Below, one piece after another: positions 1 through 7,714 of a stretch of DNA of 64,000 bases (position 1 is its first letter; every line of letters begins with the position of its first letter). The DNA comes from Oenococcus kitaharae DSM 17330. Its GTDB lineage: Bacteria > Bacillota > Bacilli > Lactobacillales > Lactobacillaceae. The notes below the pieces were generated by a model. It was not told where the DNA came from, searched no databases, and saw only the letters and a list, made by a program, of their open reading frames with translations. The translations under genes and the position numbers were made by a program. The stretch covers positions 1,475,163 through 1,539,162 of the forward strand of contig NZ_CM001398.1 in the NCBI RefSeq assembly GCF_000241055.1. Reading direction: 5' to 3'.

Positions 1-876
1 AATAATTTCCGGGTGTTGTTTCCCACGGCGTGCAATCAATTTCAAGTGCCCATTGATAGCAGCAATTGGTGTTTTCAATTCATGTGAGGCATCAGAGACA
101 AATTGTTTTTCCAATTTTTCTTTCTCCGACAAAGCGTCTAGCAATTGATTAAAGGAGCTTGCTAATTCATGGACTTCAATAGGTGTGGCTGGTTCCGGCA
201 AACGGTAATTTGGCTCCTTGCCGTCCTCTGTCAGGTCCTGGCTATTGTGCTTGATAGCTGTGCTGACTTCACTCAACGAGCGCGTCAAGGACTGAGACAG
301 CTGCCAAACACGCCAAATACCAAATATCAGCAATAAGGCAATCACGATCAGAACCGTACTCAAAGTAATCCTGATAATATCTACGACTTTATATAAATTA
401 ATCCAGACCGTAAAATGGTTGCCATATTGAGTCGCACTTTGCGTAAAGTAGAAATGGTATGAGTCGAAATCATACCAAGATTTCATATCCAACAAATAGT
501 GTTTGGAAAAAAACAAAGCATGATGCTTCTTGTTAGCAACTCGGGCAGCATGTTCGGAATAGAAAGTCTTGTTCGTGTGTGATTGAGCCTTGATAAAAAT
601 GGTTTCATTATCAAAGACGTTGTTTCGCATCCAGATCTGCCAATCCCGGGCCGAATCGATGTTAGTCTTTTGCAAACTTTGCAAGTATTGGCCGGCTTCT
701 TGAGACTGGTTCTGTACCAATTGGTAGCCCAGTACAGCTGGCAGCGAGATACCCATCCCCAGCGTAATCATGACCAGTAAAAACATATAAGAAGAGGTCA
801 TGATGGCCGCACTACTGTTTTTTAATGGCCTGATTTTTTCAAGAAAGCTCCTGAAAGATTGTCTGATTTTCGTCAC
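1..876 (-). CDS. Sensor histidine kinase, C-terminus beyond window
   Basis: Membrane sensor kinase expected to phosphorylate the response regulator encoded just upstream. The frame is open from a GTG at 876 to the window edge (about 292 residues). Membrane segments lie near residues 27-50 and 173-195 and flank an extracytoplasmic domain of about 120 residues. A HAMP-like stretch and the H-box SDASHELKTP follow, with the phospho-accepting His near residue 265. The ATP-binding domain is outside the window. The GTG begins one base after the regulator's stop codon, so the two are probably translationally coupled; an internal ATG near 801 is the alternative start. The H-box and layout are seen directly. 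The ArlS/YkoH-like assignment is inference, and the signal it senses is unknown. Confidence 0.9.
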   Translation of the reverse strand, partial: MTKIRQSFRSFLEKIRPLKNSSAAIMTSSYMFLLVMITLGMGISLPAVLGYQLVQNQSQEAGQYLQSLQKTNIDSARDWQIWMRNNVFDNETIFIKAQSHTNKTFYSEHAARVANKKHHALFFSKHYLLDMKSWYDFDSYHFYFTQSATQYGNHFTVWINLYKVVDIIRITLSTVLIVIALLLIFGIWRVWQLSQSLTRSLSEVSTAIKHNSQDLTEDGKEPNYRLPEPATPIEVHELASSFNQLLDALSEKEKLEKQFVSDASHELKTPIAAINGHLKLIARRGKQHPEII

Positions 877-877
877 T

Positions 878-1564
878 TTAATCTGCTCTCAAAACATAGC
901 CCACACCGCGTACGGTTTGGATTAATTTAGGTTGAAAATTTTTGTCGATTTTTTGACGCAAGTATCTGATGTAAACATCCGCAGTATTATATTGGCCGCC
1001 GAAATCTTCACCCCAGACATTGTCCAGCAAGTTGTCCCGGCTGACAGCCTTGCCCGCGTTTTCAATCAAATAAGTTAATAGTTGAAATTCTCTTTGAGTC
1101 AGGCTGATCGGTAATCCGCCACGAAACACACGATGGGCATCCAAATCTAAAATAAGATCAGCTACCTGAAAACGGTGTTTGGCCGGCTGCTGCTCGCGTC
1201 TGAGCACCACTCGCAATCTTGCTAACAACTCTTCGATTTCAAAGGGCTTGGTAATATAATCATCAGCACCCGAATCCAAGGCAGCCACCTTATCGCCAAC
1301 ATCATTCTTAGCTGTCATAAGGATAATCGGTACTTGACTTTTTGACTTCCTGATACGCCGTAATAACTCCAGACCGTTTCGGCGCGGCAGCATCCAATCT
1401 AATAATATGACGCTAACACGATCGGCATTCTGCTCAAAAATATCAAAGCCGCTTTCGCCGTCAGTGGCAGTCAGTACATCATAGTCCTCAAACTGCAATT
1501 CAGTTTTTAAATATGCAACAATTGCTTCTTCATCTTCAATGATTAAAATAACTGGTTTTGTCAC
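878..1564 (-). CDS. OmpR-family response regulator
   Basis: DNA-binding partner of the adjacent kinase. The receiver domain (residues about 4-120) has the acidic pair ED near residues 10-11, the phospho-acceptor Asp in LLDWMLP (near 56), the Thr of MTAK and the Lys of YITKPF. The C-terminal half is a winged helix with the typical ending RGVGYVLRAD. I chose GTG at 1564 because AAAGGAG lies 6-7 bases upstream; the longer frame from TTG at 1570 would overlap that ribosome site. The gene follows the PAP2 gene by 33 bases in the same direction, so it may belong to a dedA-PAP2-regulator-kinase operon. Its targets are not shown by the sequence. The elements at 2996 and 5220 are candidates because of their 10-base-period direct repeat. 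Confidence 0.93.
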   Translation of the reverse strand: MTKPVILIIEDEEAIVAYLKTELQFEDYDVLTATDGESGFDIFEQNADRVSVILLDWMLPRRNGLELLRRIRKSKSQVPIILMTAKNDVGDKVAALDSGADDYITKPFEIEELLARLRVVLRREQQPAKHRFQVADLILDLDAHRVFRGGLPISLTQREFQLLTYLIENAGKAVSRDNLLDNVWGEDFGGQYNTADVYIRYLRQKIDKNFQPKLIQTVRGVGYVLRAD

Positions 1565-1597
1565 AATCAACTCCTTTTATGATTTTAAATCTATTTT

Positions 1598-2245
1598 TCA
1601 AGCAGAAATACGTTCCGATCTGCTTAAGGGTTTTAATCCTTGTTTTGTAAAGGCTGCCATACCCAGCGCAAGCAGCACGCTGGCAAGAACATCGCTAGGA
1701 AAATGAACTTGTAGATATATTCGGCTTAAAGCAATGATCAATAACCAAATAACTAATCCTATCCTAGCCATTTCCCGCATACGCTGTTTTTTCAGGTTTG
1801 CGACCATAAAGTGCCAAACAAGAAAGACGAACAAAGCTGTGCTGAAAACGTGACCGGAAGGAAAGGAAAATCCTGTATCTTTGATCAGCATCGTTTCAGG
1901 GCGCGGCCTCCTAACTAGTTCTTTTAATAAGAAACAAACCGCGTTGCCCGATAACAGCAGCATGGTCGCCCACACAGCCTCAATGTATCGCTGCCGGCGC
2001 CAGAGTACGAAAACAATAATCAAAAAAGACAGAATAATTGCAACGGGCGGGCTGCCAAAGAAACTAATCGTGTTGACAATCGCAATCAGCGACGGATTGT
2101 GATTGAAACTGATCAAGCGTATTCCTTGCAGATCCAATAACCTTAATAGACGGCTCTGGGCCAGCACAGTCAGCATCAAAATCGCAAATCCACCAAATCC
2201 GATTAATAGTTGGCTTTTGTCAAGTCTTGTTAAACGATCAATCAT
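1598..2245 (-). CDS. PAP2-family membrane phosphatase
   Basis: Integral membrane phosphatase of the PAP2 superfamily, 215 residues with about six hydrophobic segments. All three catalytic motifs are present in order: KELVRRPRP (near residues 108-116), PSGH (near 129-132) and SRIYLQVHFPSD (near 174-185). Members of this type dephosphorylate undecaprenyl pyrophosphate (BcrC-like) or phosphatidylglycerophosphate; the sequence does not decide between them. Its start overlaps the end of dedA by 8 bases, which implies co-transcription and coupling. DedA proteins include undecaprenyl-phosphate translocases and glycosyltransferases lie across the divergent promoter, so I favour a role in recycling the C55 lipid carrier. 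That role is inference. Confidence 0.9.
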   Translation of the reverse strand: MIDRLTRLDKSQLLIGFGGFAILMLTVLAQSRLLRLLDLQGIRLISFNHNPSLIAIVNTISFFGSPPVAIILSFLIIVFVLWRRQRYIEAVWATMLLLSGNAVCFLLKELVRRPRPETMLIKDTGFSFPSGHVFSTALFVFLVWHFMVANLKKQRMREMARIGLVIWLLIIALSRIYLQVHFPSDVLASVLLALGMAAFTKQGLKPLSRSERISA

Positions 2246-2900
2246 GTCGACTGCCGCTTCTCGCTGCTGCCAAACTTGCTCTAATCCTTACAAGGATAAC
2301 TGGCAAAAGAGAAATAATAATAATAGCAATCATCACAAACTGGAAATTGTTCTTCACGACTGGAATATTACCCCAGAAAAAGCCGCTCAGAGTCATGATT
2401 AAGATCCATGAAATGGCACCGATGATATTATATTTGGAAAAACTGCGATACGCCATTCTGCTCATACCAGCTGTAAACGGCACGATTGTTCTCACGATCG
2501 GAACAAACCTGCCAAGAAAAATAGCTGCCTTGCCATACTTGGCATAAAAACGTTCCGAGGCTTTTAAACTCTTTTCTTTGATGAGCCTCTTTAGTCTTGG
2601 TGATTTCGTAATCCGCTGGCCAAAATGCCGACCTAATTCAAAATTGACAAAATCACCGAGAATGGCTGCAATGATAAAACCGAAGATGATCCCTGGCAAA
2701 TTCAATCCGCCATCCAAAGCTGCCAAACTGCCGGATAAAAATAAAATCGAATCACCTGGCAAAAACGGCACGAAGACAAGTCCAGTTTCAACAAAAATAA
2801 TTAAAAATAGCAAACTGTAAATTAATAAACTATATGGCCCCATCAGATCTGGAAGCAGTTTATTAACATTTAAAAGATTTAAAAAAAATGCTGTTGCCAA
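2238..2900 (-). CDS. DedA-family membrane protein
   Basis: DedA/VTT-superfamily membrane protein of 220 residues. Seen in the sequence: an N-terminal FVPFLPGDS motif near residues 44-52, a GDFVNFELGR motif near 81-90, the amphipathic GRFVPIVRTIVPFTAG signature near 130-145, and hydrophobic segments at the C-terminus. Several DedA proteins (for example UptA) move undecaprenyl phosphate back across the membrane. The start at 2900 is a TTG with AGGT about 10 bases upstream; the ATG at residue 20 is a fallback. It opens the minus-strand run dedA-PAP2-regulator-kinase and shares its upstream region with the divergent GT39 gene. Family assignment is firm; substrate is inferred from family and neighbours. 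Confidence 0.9.
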   Translation of the reverse strand: MATAFFLNLLNVNKLLPDLMGPYSLLIYSLLFLIIFVETGLVFVPFLPGDSILFLSGSLAALDGGLNLPGIIFGFIIAAILGDFVNFELGRHFGQRITKSPRLKRLIKEKSLKASERFYAKYGKAAIFLGRFVPIVRTIVPFTAGMSRMAYRSFSKYNIIGAISWILIMTLSGFFWGNIPVVKNNFQFVMIAIIIISLLPVILVRIRASLAAARSGSRHD

Positions 2901-2966
2901 TCGCAGTTACCTAACCTTTCAATCAATCAACTGATCGATACCTTAAGTCTAATTTGCTTAGCAAAG

Positions 2967-3047
2967 ATCTTCAGTCGCTTTTGGCTGAAGATTTCATGAG
3001 ATTTTATCAGATTTACAATTTTCTCTGACCCACCCTAGTCTGATAAA
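2967..3047. promoter_or_regulatory. Divergent control region with two inverted repeats and a GATTT direct repeat
   Basis: Lies between dedA (minus) and the GT39 gene (plus). One perfect 8-base inverted repeat has arms ATCTTCAG at 2967-2974 and CTGAAGAT at 2985-2992. A perfect 9-base inverted repeat has arms TTTATCAGA at 3003-3011 and TCTGATAAA at 3039-3047. GATTT recurs exactly 10 bases apart (3000 and 3010), as in OmpR/PhoB-type sites, just before a weak -35. A possible -10 (GATAAA) is at 3042-3047. The 16-base sequence at 2996-3011 is repeated exactly at 5220-5235. Regulator identity is inference. Confidence 0.5.
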
Positions 3048-3108
3048 TCCTCAGCGAGTTATAGCTGAAAAATCAGATAGGAAAAGCTAAAATGTTCGTG
3101 AGTTAGTC

Positions 3109-5106
3109 ATGAAACGTGAAAAAATTAAAAAAATTGATTATGTCCTATTAGCCATTTTATGTGTGGCAGCTTTTCTCTATTTATTTAATTTAAATCGAAT
3201 CGGTAACGCTAATCCTTTTTATACAGCAGCAGTTGGTTCAATGTCGCGAAATTGGAAAGCCTTTTTCTTCTCTTCCTTTGACCCGACTAATTTTATCAGT
3301 GTCGATAAACCCCCGGTAGCACTATGGATGATGGTATTGTCAGCCAAAATTTTTTCCTTATCGGGCTGGTCCACAGCTTTGCCCAGCGTTCTATGCAGCC
3401 TCGGCAGCATATTTTTATTGTTCAAGATCGTCCAAACAACTTTTGGCAATCGTGCCGGCCACATCGCAGCACTATTGATGACTTTGACACCAATTGTGGT
3501 TGCCGATGCGCGAAGCAACAATATGGATGCTGTTATGCTTTTCTTCCTTTTGTTGGCAGCGCGGCTACTTGAGAAATTTATTTTGCAGCATCATCTGATT
3601 AATCTCATAGCCGCATTTGCTTCAGTCGGCTTAGCGTTCAACGTCAAAATGCTTGAAGCTTTTATGATCCTGCCGGCAATGTTTTTGTACTTTTGGCTGG
3701 CAACGAGCGACCAGCATTTAAAGAAGAGGATGGCTGAATTATTGGCGGCTCTGCTTACCCTGCTAACTTTTTCCTTTGCCTATCCTGTCGTCGTGGACCA
3801 TATTCCAGAGAACCAACGCCCCTATGTTGGTTCTTCACAAAATGATTCCATGGCAAATCTCGTATTCGGATACAATGGCAGCCAAAGGTTATTAGGCCAG
3901 ACGAGTGGTATCTCGGCTAGTCACAAAGGTATGAAAAATAGTTTTTTTGCTGCCAGTGATTATCCAACACCTATAAAACAACAATCGCCAATGAGAATCT
4001 TACAAAGGCTCGGGCATCCGGGAAACATTGGCCAACCCGGGCCGTTTAGATTATTTAGCCTTGCCTTGGGTACACAGATCAGCTGGTATCTGCCTTTAGC
4101 CCTTTTCGGCCTATTGGCTGCTATCATCCACGGTATTCGGCGCTTTAAAGCTCATCAACGGAAACTGACTCAAAAAGGTACTCAGATTGTCTTCTGGGGT
4201 AGTTATTTGATTTCGATCGCAGCATTTTTCAGCGTAGCTGGATTTTTTCACCCCTACTATACCAACATTCTCGCTCCGGCGATTGCTGCCTTAGCAGCAA
4301 TCTTTATAACATCTGTTAAAAAAGATCAATTGCTCTTCGGCATCCGGAACAAAGGAGCTGCGCGTGCTGGTGCGGCTGGCGTTTTTCTCGGCACCATACT
4401 GCTGCAAAGCTATTTTTCATGGTACTACGCCGAACTCTTTGTGACAATTTTCTTCGTCCTCGTGCTCATAATGAGTCTGTATTGGATTAAATTCCCTGTT
4501 AGATATAAGAAAACGTTTCAAATTGCCTTAATTGCTGCCTGCCTCATTCCCGGTTTATGGTCGACAGTGCCCCTATTTGGTGCTTCAGCATCCTTCCCAG
4601 CCGCAAGTCCTCGCCTACTGCTGCATCATCCGGTTGGCCAGCTCATCAGCACCTATCTTGACCCAAAAAGATATGTCGCTGCTTCATCATTACGGTCGCA
4701 AAGAAGAAATGAGGCACACAAAGATCTTTTGTCATTTTTGAAAAGCAGGTATTCACAAAATAGGCGGTCTCAATATTTGTTTGCCACGATTAATGCTCCT
4801 ACGGCAGCACCATTCATGATTCAGAGCCACAAGGCTGTCATGGCAATTGGCGGTTACAACGGCACAGACCCAGCCATTTCACTGGATCGATTTAAAAGAC
4901 TCGTTTTCGAACACAAAATCAAATATTTTTATTTTGGCAGTAGTGGTTTGCGTTCTTTGAATCCAAGGAGCCAAAACGCAAAAATTGCCGATTGGGTCAT
5001 TGATCGAGGCCGAGTAATTAAATCTGTTTCGGATGATCACCGAGACCCGCAGCATAAAAATCAACTTTATCAAATCAATCAGACGCGTGATCAAAAGGCA
5101 CTTTAA
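3109..5106 (+). CDS. GT39/ArnT-type membrane glycosyltransferase (YkcB-like)
   Basis: A 665-residue polytopic membrane protein of the PMT/ArnT fold (GT-C). The N-terminus has one membrane segment and a loop with NPFYTAAVGSM (near residues 35-45) and SVDKPPVALW (near 64-73), characteristic of the YkcA/YkcB group. About ten further hydrophobic segments and a soluble C-terminal domain of roughly 160 residues follow. Such enzymes take a sugar from a polyprenyl-phosphate donor outside the membrane and attach it to an acceptor such as teichoic acid or lipid. The GT2 protein encoded 223 bases downstream is the expected maker of that donor. The ATG at 3109 is preceded by a weak GTGAG. Acceptor and sugar cannot be read from sequence. 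Confidence 0.88.
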   Translation: MKREKIKKIDYVLLAILCVAAFLYLFNLNRIGNANPFYTAAVGSMSRNWKAFFFSSFDPTNFISVDKPPVALWMMVLSAKIFSLSGWSTALPSVLCSLGSIFLLFKIVQTTFGNRAGHIAALLMTLTPIVVADARSNNMDAVMLFFLLLAARLLEKFILQHHLINLIAAFASVGLAFNVKMLEAFMILPAMFLYFWLATSDQHLKKRMAELLAALLTLLTFSFAYPVVVDHIPENQRPYVGSSQNDSMANLVFGYNGSQRLLGQTSGISASHKGMKNSFFAASDYPTPIKQQSPMRILQRLGHPGNIGQPGPFRLFSLALGTQISWYLPLALFGLLAAIIHGIRRFKAHQRKLTQKGTQIVFWGSYLISIAAFFSVAGFFHPYYTNILAPAIAALAAIFITSVKKDQLLFGIRNKGAARAGAAGVFLGTILLQSYFSWYYAELFVTIFFVLVLIMSLYWIKFPVRYKKTFQIALIAACLIPGLWSTVPLFGASASFPAASPRLLLHHPVGQLISTYLDPKRYVAASSLRSQRRNEAHKDLLSFLKSRYSQNRRSQYLFATINAPTAAPFMIQSHKAVMAIGGYNGTDPAISLDRFKRLVFEHKIKYFYFGSSGLRSLNPRSQNAKIADWVIDRGRVIKSVSDDHRDPQHKNQLYQINQTRDQKAL

Positions 5107-5219
5107 CTTTAACCAGTCTAAACCAGCAGCAACGAGTCTAATGAACACCTTTTTCAGAAAACGAATCGTCCGATTCAGGCAGTATGCTCTTTATCGGTGT
5201 TTAAATCCAGCTGGCATGA

Positions 5220-5273
5220 ATGAGATTTTATCAGAATATTCACAGTTCTTCTCCCTAACCGTCAAGCTATAAT
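5220..5273 (+). promoter_or_regulatory. Promoter and repeated element upstream of the GT2 gene
   Basis: ATGAGATTTTATCAGA at 5220-5235 is identical to 2996-3011. It is followed, after a diverged but alignable stretch, by TATAAT at 5268-5273. The element-to-minus-10 distance is 32 bases here and about 30 upstream of the GT39 gene. No good -35 is visible at either place, which fits an activator-dependent promoter. The 223-base gap 5107-5329 contains no gene I can support. Confidence 0.5.
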
Positions 5274-5329
5274 TTTCTAATGTAACTGGCCTAGCCAAGA
5301 ATTAACCGACAGGTCCCTTCAGAAAAAAT

Positions 5330-6307
5330 ATGACACAAAATCTTCCATTACAATCCCTACAAAAACTCATGATCCTGATACCGGCTTATAACGAACAAGA
5401 GGTCCTGCCTGAAAGCCTGCCGATCCTGCAAAAGATTATCCAGGAGCTGATTGACAGTCAGCAGATTGCCCCTGATTCGGGTTTTATGATTGTCAGCGAC
5501 GGCTCAAGCGATCAGACCTGGCCCTTGATTGAACAAGCACACGAAGCAGACCCGAGGGTGATGGGCTTGAAGTTCAGCCGGAATTTCGGTCATCAAAATG
5601 CATTGATCGCCGGCTTGACGGTCATTTCCCAACAGAAACTGGCTGATTTTGTGATCTCTATTGATGCCGACCTGCAAGATGACCCGCAGGCTATTAAGCA
5701 GATGGTTGAGCAGTATCGAGCCGGCTCTGAGATTGTTTTCGGTGTCCGCAACAACCGGGACTCAGACAGCTGGTTCAAACGTGTCACAGCTGAGACTTTT
5801 TACAGCCTCCTGGGCAAGATGGGCGTTCATTTGATCCCGGAACACGCTGATTTTAGGCTTTTGGGTCCGAAAGCCATCACAGCCTTTCTGCAGTACCAGG
5901 AAGAAAATATGTTCATTCGCGGCATTATTCCCCTGTTGGGCTTTGAAAGCAGCCGTGTCTACTATGCCAGGCGTAAACGCCTGGCCGGCAAATCCAAGTA
6001 CCCGCTGTTAAAAATGCTGAGCTTTGCTTGGGACGGCATTACAAGTTTTTCGATTGCGCCTTTAAGGCTTGTCCTGAGCTTGGGTGTGATCTTCGCTCTC
6101 TTTGGCCTGGTCATGCTGGTCTATACATTGATTGTCAAACTGAGGGGTGCTACAGAAGCAGGCTGGTCCTCTTTGATGATTTCCATTTGGATCGTCGGCG
6201 GTTTTCAAATGATGGCCGTCGGCCTGACCGGCGAATATATCGGCAAGATTTTTTCTGAGGTCAAGCATCGTCCTCGGTTTACGATTGAAAAGAAGTTGTT
6301 GAAATAA
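5330..6307 (+). CDS. GT2 polyprenyl-phosphate glycosyltransferase (GtrB/YkcC-like)
   Basis: A 325-residue GT-A glycosyltransferase with a membrane tail. The nucleotide-sugar domain starts at ILIPAYNEQE, with SDGSSDQT near residues 56-63 and the metal-binding DAD in SIDADLQDDP near 110-119. Two C-terminal membrane segments (about 236-258 and 270-295) anchor it on the cytoplasmic face. GtrB/DPM1-type relatives transfer a sugar onto undecaprenyl phosphate, giving the donor used by GT39/YfhO-type enzymes; the gene just upstream encodes such an enzyme. No Shine-Dalgarno is visible before the ATG at 5330, so the start is less secure, and the ATG at residue 14 is possible. The family is clear; the sugar is unknown. 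Confidence 0.9.
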   Translation: MTQNLPLQSLQKLMILIPAYNEQEVLPESLPILQKIIQELIDSQQIAPDSGFMIVSDGSSDQTWPLIEQAHEADPRVMGLKFSRNFGHQNALIAGLTVISQQKLADFVISIDADLQDDPQAIKQMVEQYRAGSEIVFGVRNNRDSDSWFKRVTAETFYSLLGKMGVHLIPEHADFRLLGPKAITAFLQYQEENMFIRGIIPLLGFESSRVYYARRKRLAGKSKYPLLKMLSFAWDGITSFSIAPLRLVLSLGVIFALFGLVMLVYTLIVKLRGATEAGWSSLMISIWIVGGFQMMAVGLTGEYIGKIFSEVKHRPRFTIEKKLLK

Positions 6308-6416
6308 CTTGAATCGATCGGTAATTAAAAAACAGATTATGGTATTTATTCAGCTTGGCCCTAATTTGAATTCTTTTGATTCAAACGCGATGGACTACCA
6401 TGCCCAAAACACAAAA

Positions 6417-6457
6417 AAACGGGTTCGATTCACTTGGATACTGAATCAAATCCGTTT
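6417..6457. terminator. Bidirectional terminator
   Basis: Arms 6417-6432 and 6442-6457 pair over 16 positions with two mismatches around a 9-base loop. The hairpin is flanked by an A-rich run on the left and T-rich sequence on the right, so it can end both the GT2 gene (plus) and the PTS operon (minus). Confidence 0.7.
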
Positions 6458-6543
6458 ATGTTTTAATTTATCAATTAAATATTTATATAATTTGCTGAAA
6501 ACCAAGAATTAAGTCTGTTTAGATTTAATCTCTTTGCAAGAAG

Positions 6544-6849
6544 TTAATTAGAATGATTCTGCTGCAGGGAATCGATTTTTTTAGAAAAATCGTCAACCAC
6601 TGCTTTTATATTCTGTTGACCGCGCCAACCGGTATAACCGAACAATAACATACCAAATGCACCAAGAACGAACAAGACAATGCCTAAAATGTTTAGCCAC
6701 AAGATCTTCGCGTGAAAGAAATAAATTAAAATAATGCCAATTCCGCTGAGAGTTGTACATAGTTGAAACCAGTAACCAAGATTTCTCAGCATATGTTTCT
6801 GATAGTTAATTTCTTCTTGATACCCTTGACGCATCTCTTTGATTGTCAT
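6544..6849 (-). CDS. Small two-helix membrane protein of the PTS operon
   Basis: I do not recognise this 101-residue protein. It has a charged N-terminus (MTIKEMRQGYQEE), two hydrophobic segments at about residues 25-43 and 48-68, a GYTGWRG turn and an amphipathic, charged C-terminal helix rich in Lys, Asp and Gln. The start is the ATG at 6849, with AAAGGGTGA about 8 bases upstream; the longer open frame to 6960 only overlaps the EIID gene. It is the last gene of the man-family PTS operon, 32 bases after EIID. ManO/DUF956 often sits here in lactobacilli, but this protein is shorter and membrane-bound and does not look like it. A role in regulating or assembling the transporter is only a guess. 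Confidence 0.75.
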   Translation of the reverse strand: MTIKEMRQGYQEEINYQKHMLRNLGYWFQLCTTLSGIGIILIYFFHAKILWLNILGIVLFVLGAFGMLLFGYTGWRGQQNIKAVVDDFSKKIDSLQQNHSN

Positions 6850-6881
6850 GCAAATCACCCTTTCTAAATTTAACTGGTAAG

Positions 6882-7712
6882 TTAGTAGGACAGCCCAGGA
6901 TTGAAGACACCGAGCAGGACACCAATAAATGAGACAACAACTAGAATCACCATGGTCCAAATCGCAGAAACACGTTTCTTAGACATTAACCACCAGCAGA
7001 ACAGTGTTACCACAACAGTCAATAATCCAGGATAAATACTATCCAGTTTGCTTTGCAGATTAAGGAAGACCTTGCCATCCACACCACGTAGTGTAAATGA
7101 CGTTGTCACATTAACCCAGGTAGCAAGCACACCGCCGACAACTCCAATGGCGCGACGAACAGCTGCGCCCTGTTTGCCAACCAAAAATCCAACGGCCTGA
7201 TCACCGAATTTATAACCACGGAAATAAAGGAAACGCTGTCCGAAGTAGGCAATCAAGACCCAAGCAATGATATAAAAGATCGCGCCAACCGGTGAGCCGC
7301 CTGTCGACATTCCAAGTGAAATCCCTAAGAGAATAGGAATTAAAGTACCATCAATCAGTGAATCACCAATACCGGCAATCGGGCCCATAAGGCCGGCTCG
7401 CATATCGTTAATCGTTTCACCATCAATATCTTTGCCATTAGCACGCGCTTCCTCCATGCTGGCAGTCGTTCCGATAATTACTGATCCCAGCATTGGATTG
7501 GTATTGAAGAAAGCCGTGTAGGCATGAATCGCTTTCACCTGATCGTCATGATTGGGATAGAGCTTTCTGATAATCGGCAGCATCGAAGACATATAGCCAA
7601 AGGTCTGCATATGTTCCTGTGAAAAGCAGGTCAGCGCCCCCCAAAACCAAAGATGGAAAGAATGGCTTAAAGTCTTACGATCGAGCTGCTTTGTATTCTG
7701 AGTTGCATCCAT
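6882..7712 (-). CDS. PTS mannose-family EIID component
   Basis: Membrane subunit D of a mannose/fructose/sorbose-family phosphotransferase transporter, 276 residues. Typical features: an N-terminal soluble part with LSHSFHLWFWGALTCF-like sequence, QTFGYMSSMLPIIRKLYP, the MEEARANG...IND stretch, the conserved GLMGPIAGIGDSLIDGT segment near residues 110-127, and a C-terminal hydrophobic hairpin. EIID works with EIIC to form the sugar channel. The gene begins 2 bases after the EIIC stop, so the pair is coupled. Related systems import glucose, mannose, fructose, sorbose or amino sugars; sequence reading alone does not fix the substrate. Confidence 0.95.
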   Translation of the reverse strand: MDATQNTKQLDRKTLSHSFHLWFWGALTCFSQEHMQTFGYMSSMLPIIRKLYPNHDDQVKAIHAYTAFFNTNPMLGSVIIGTTASMEEARANGKDIDGETINDMRAGLMGPIAGIGDSLIDGTLIPILLGISLGMSTGGSPVGAIFYIIAWVLIAYFGQRFLYFRGYKFGDQAVGFLVGKQGAAVRRAIGVVGGVLATWVNVTTSFTLRGVDGKVFLNLQSKLDSIYPGLLTVVVTLFCWWLMSKKRVSAIWTMVILVVVSFIGVLLGVFNPGLSY

Positions 7713-7714
7713 AA

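Noticed and set aside
5033-5272. Open frame after the GT39 gene
   Set aside because: Overlaps the end of the GT39 gene and the repeated regulatory element; no ribosome site and no family resemblance.
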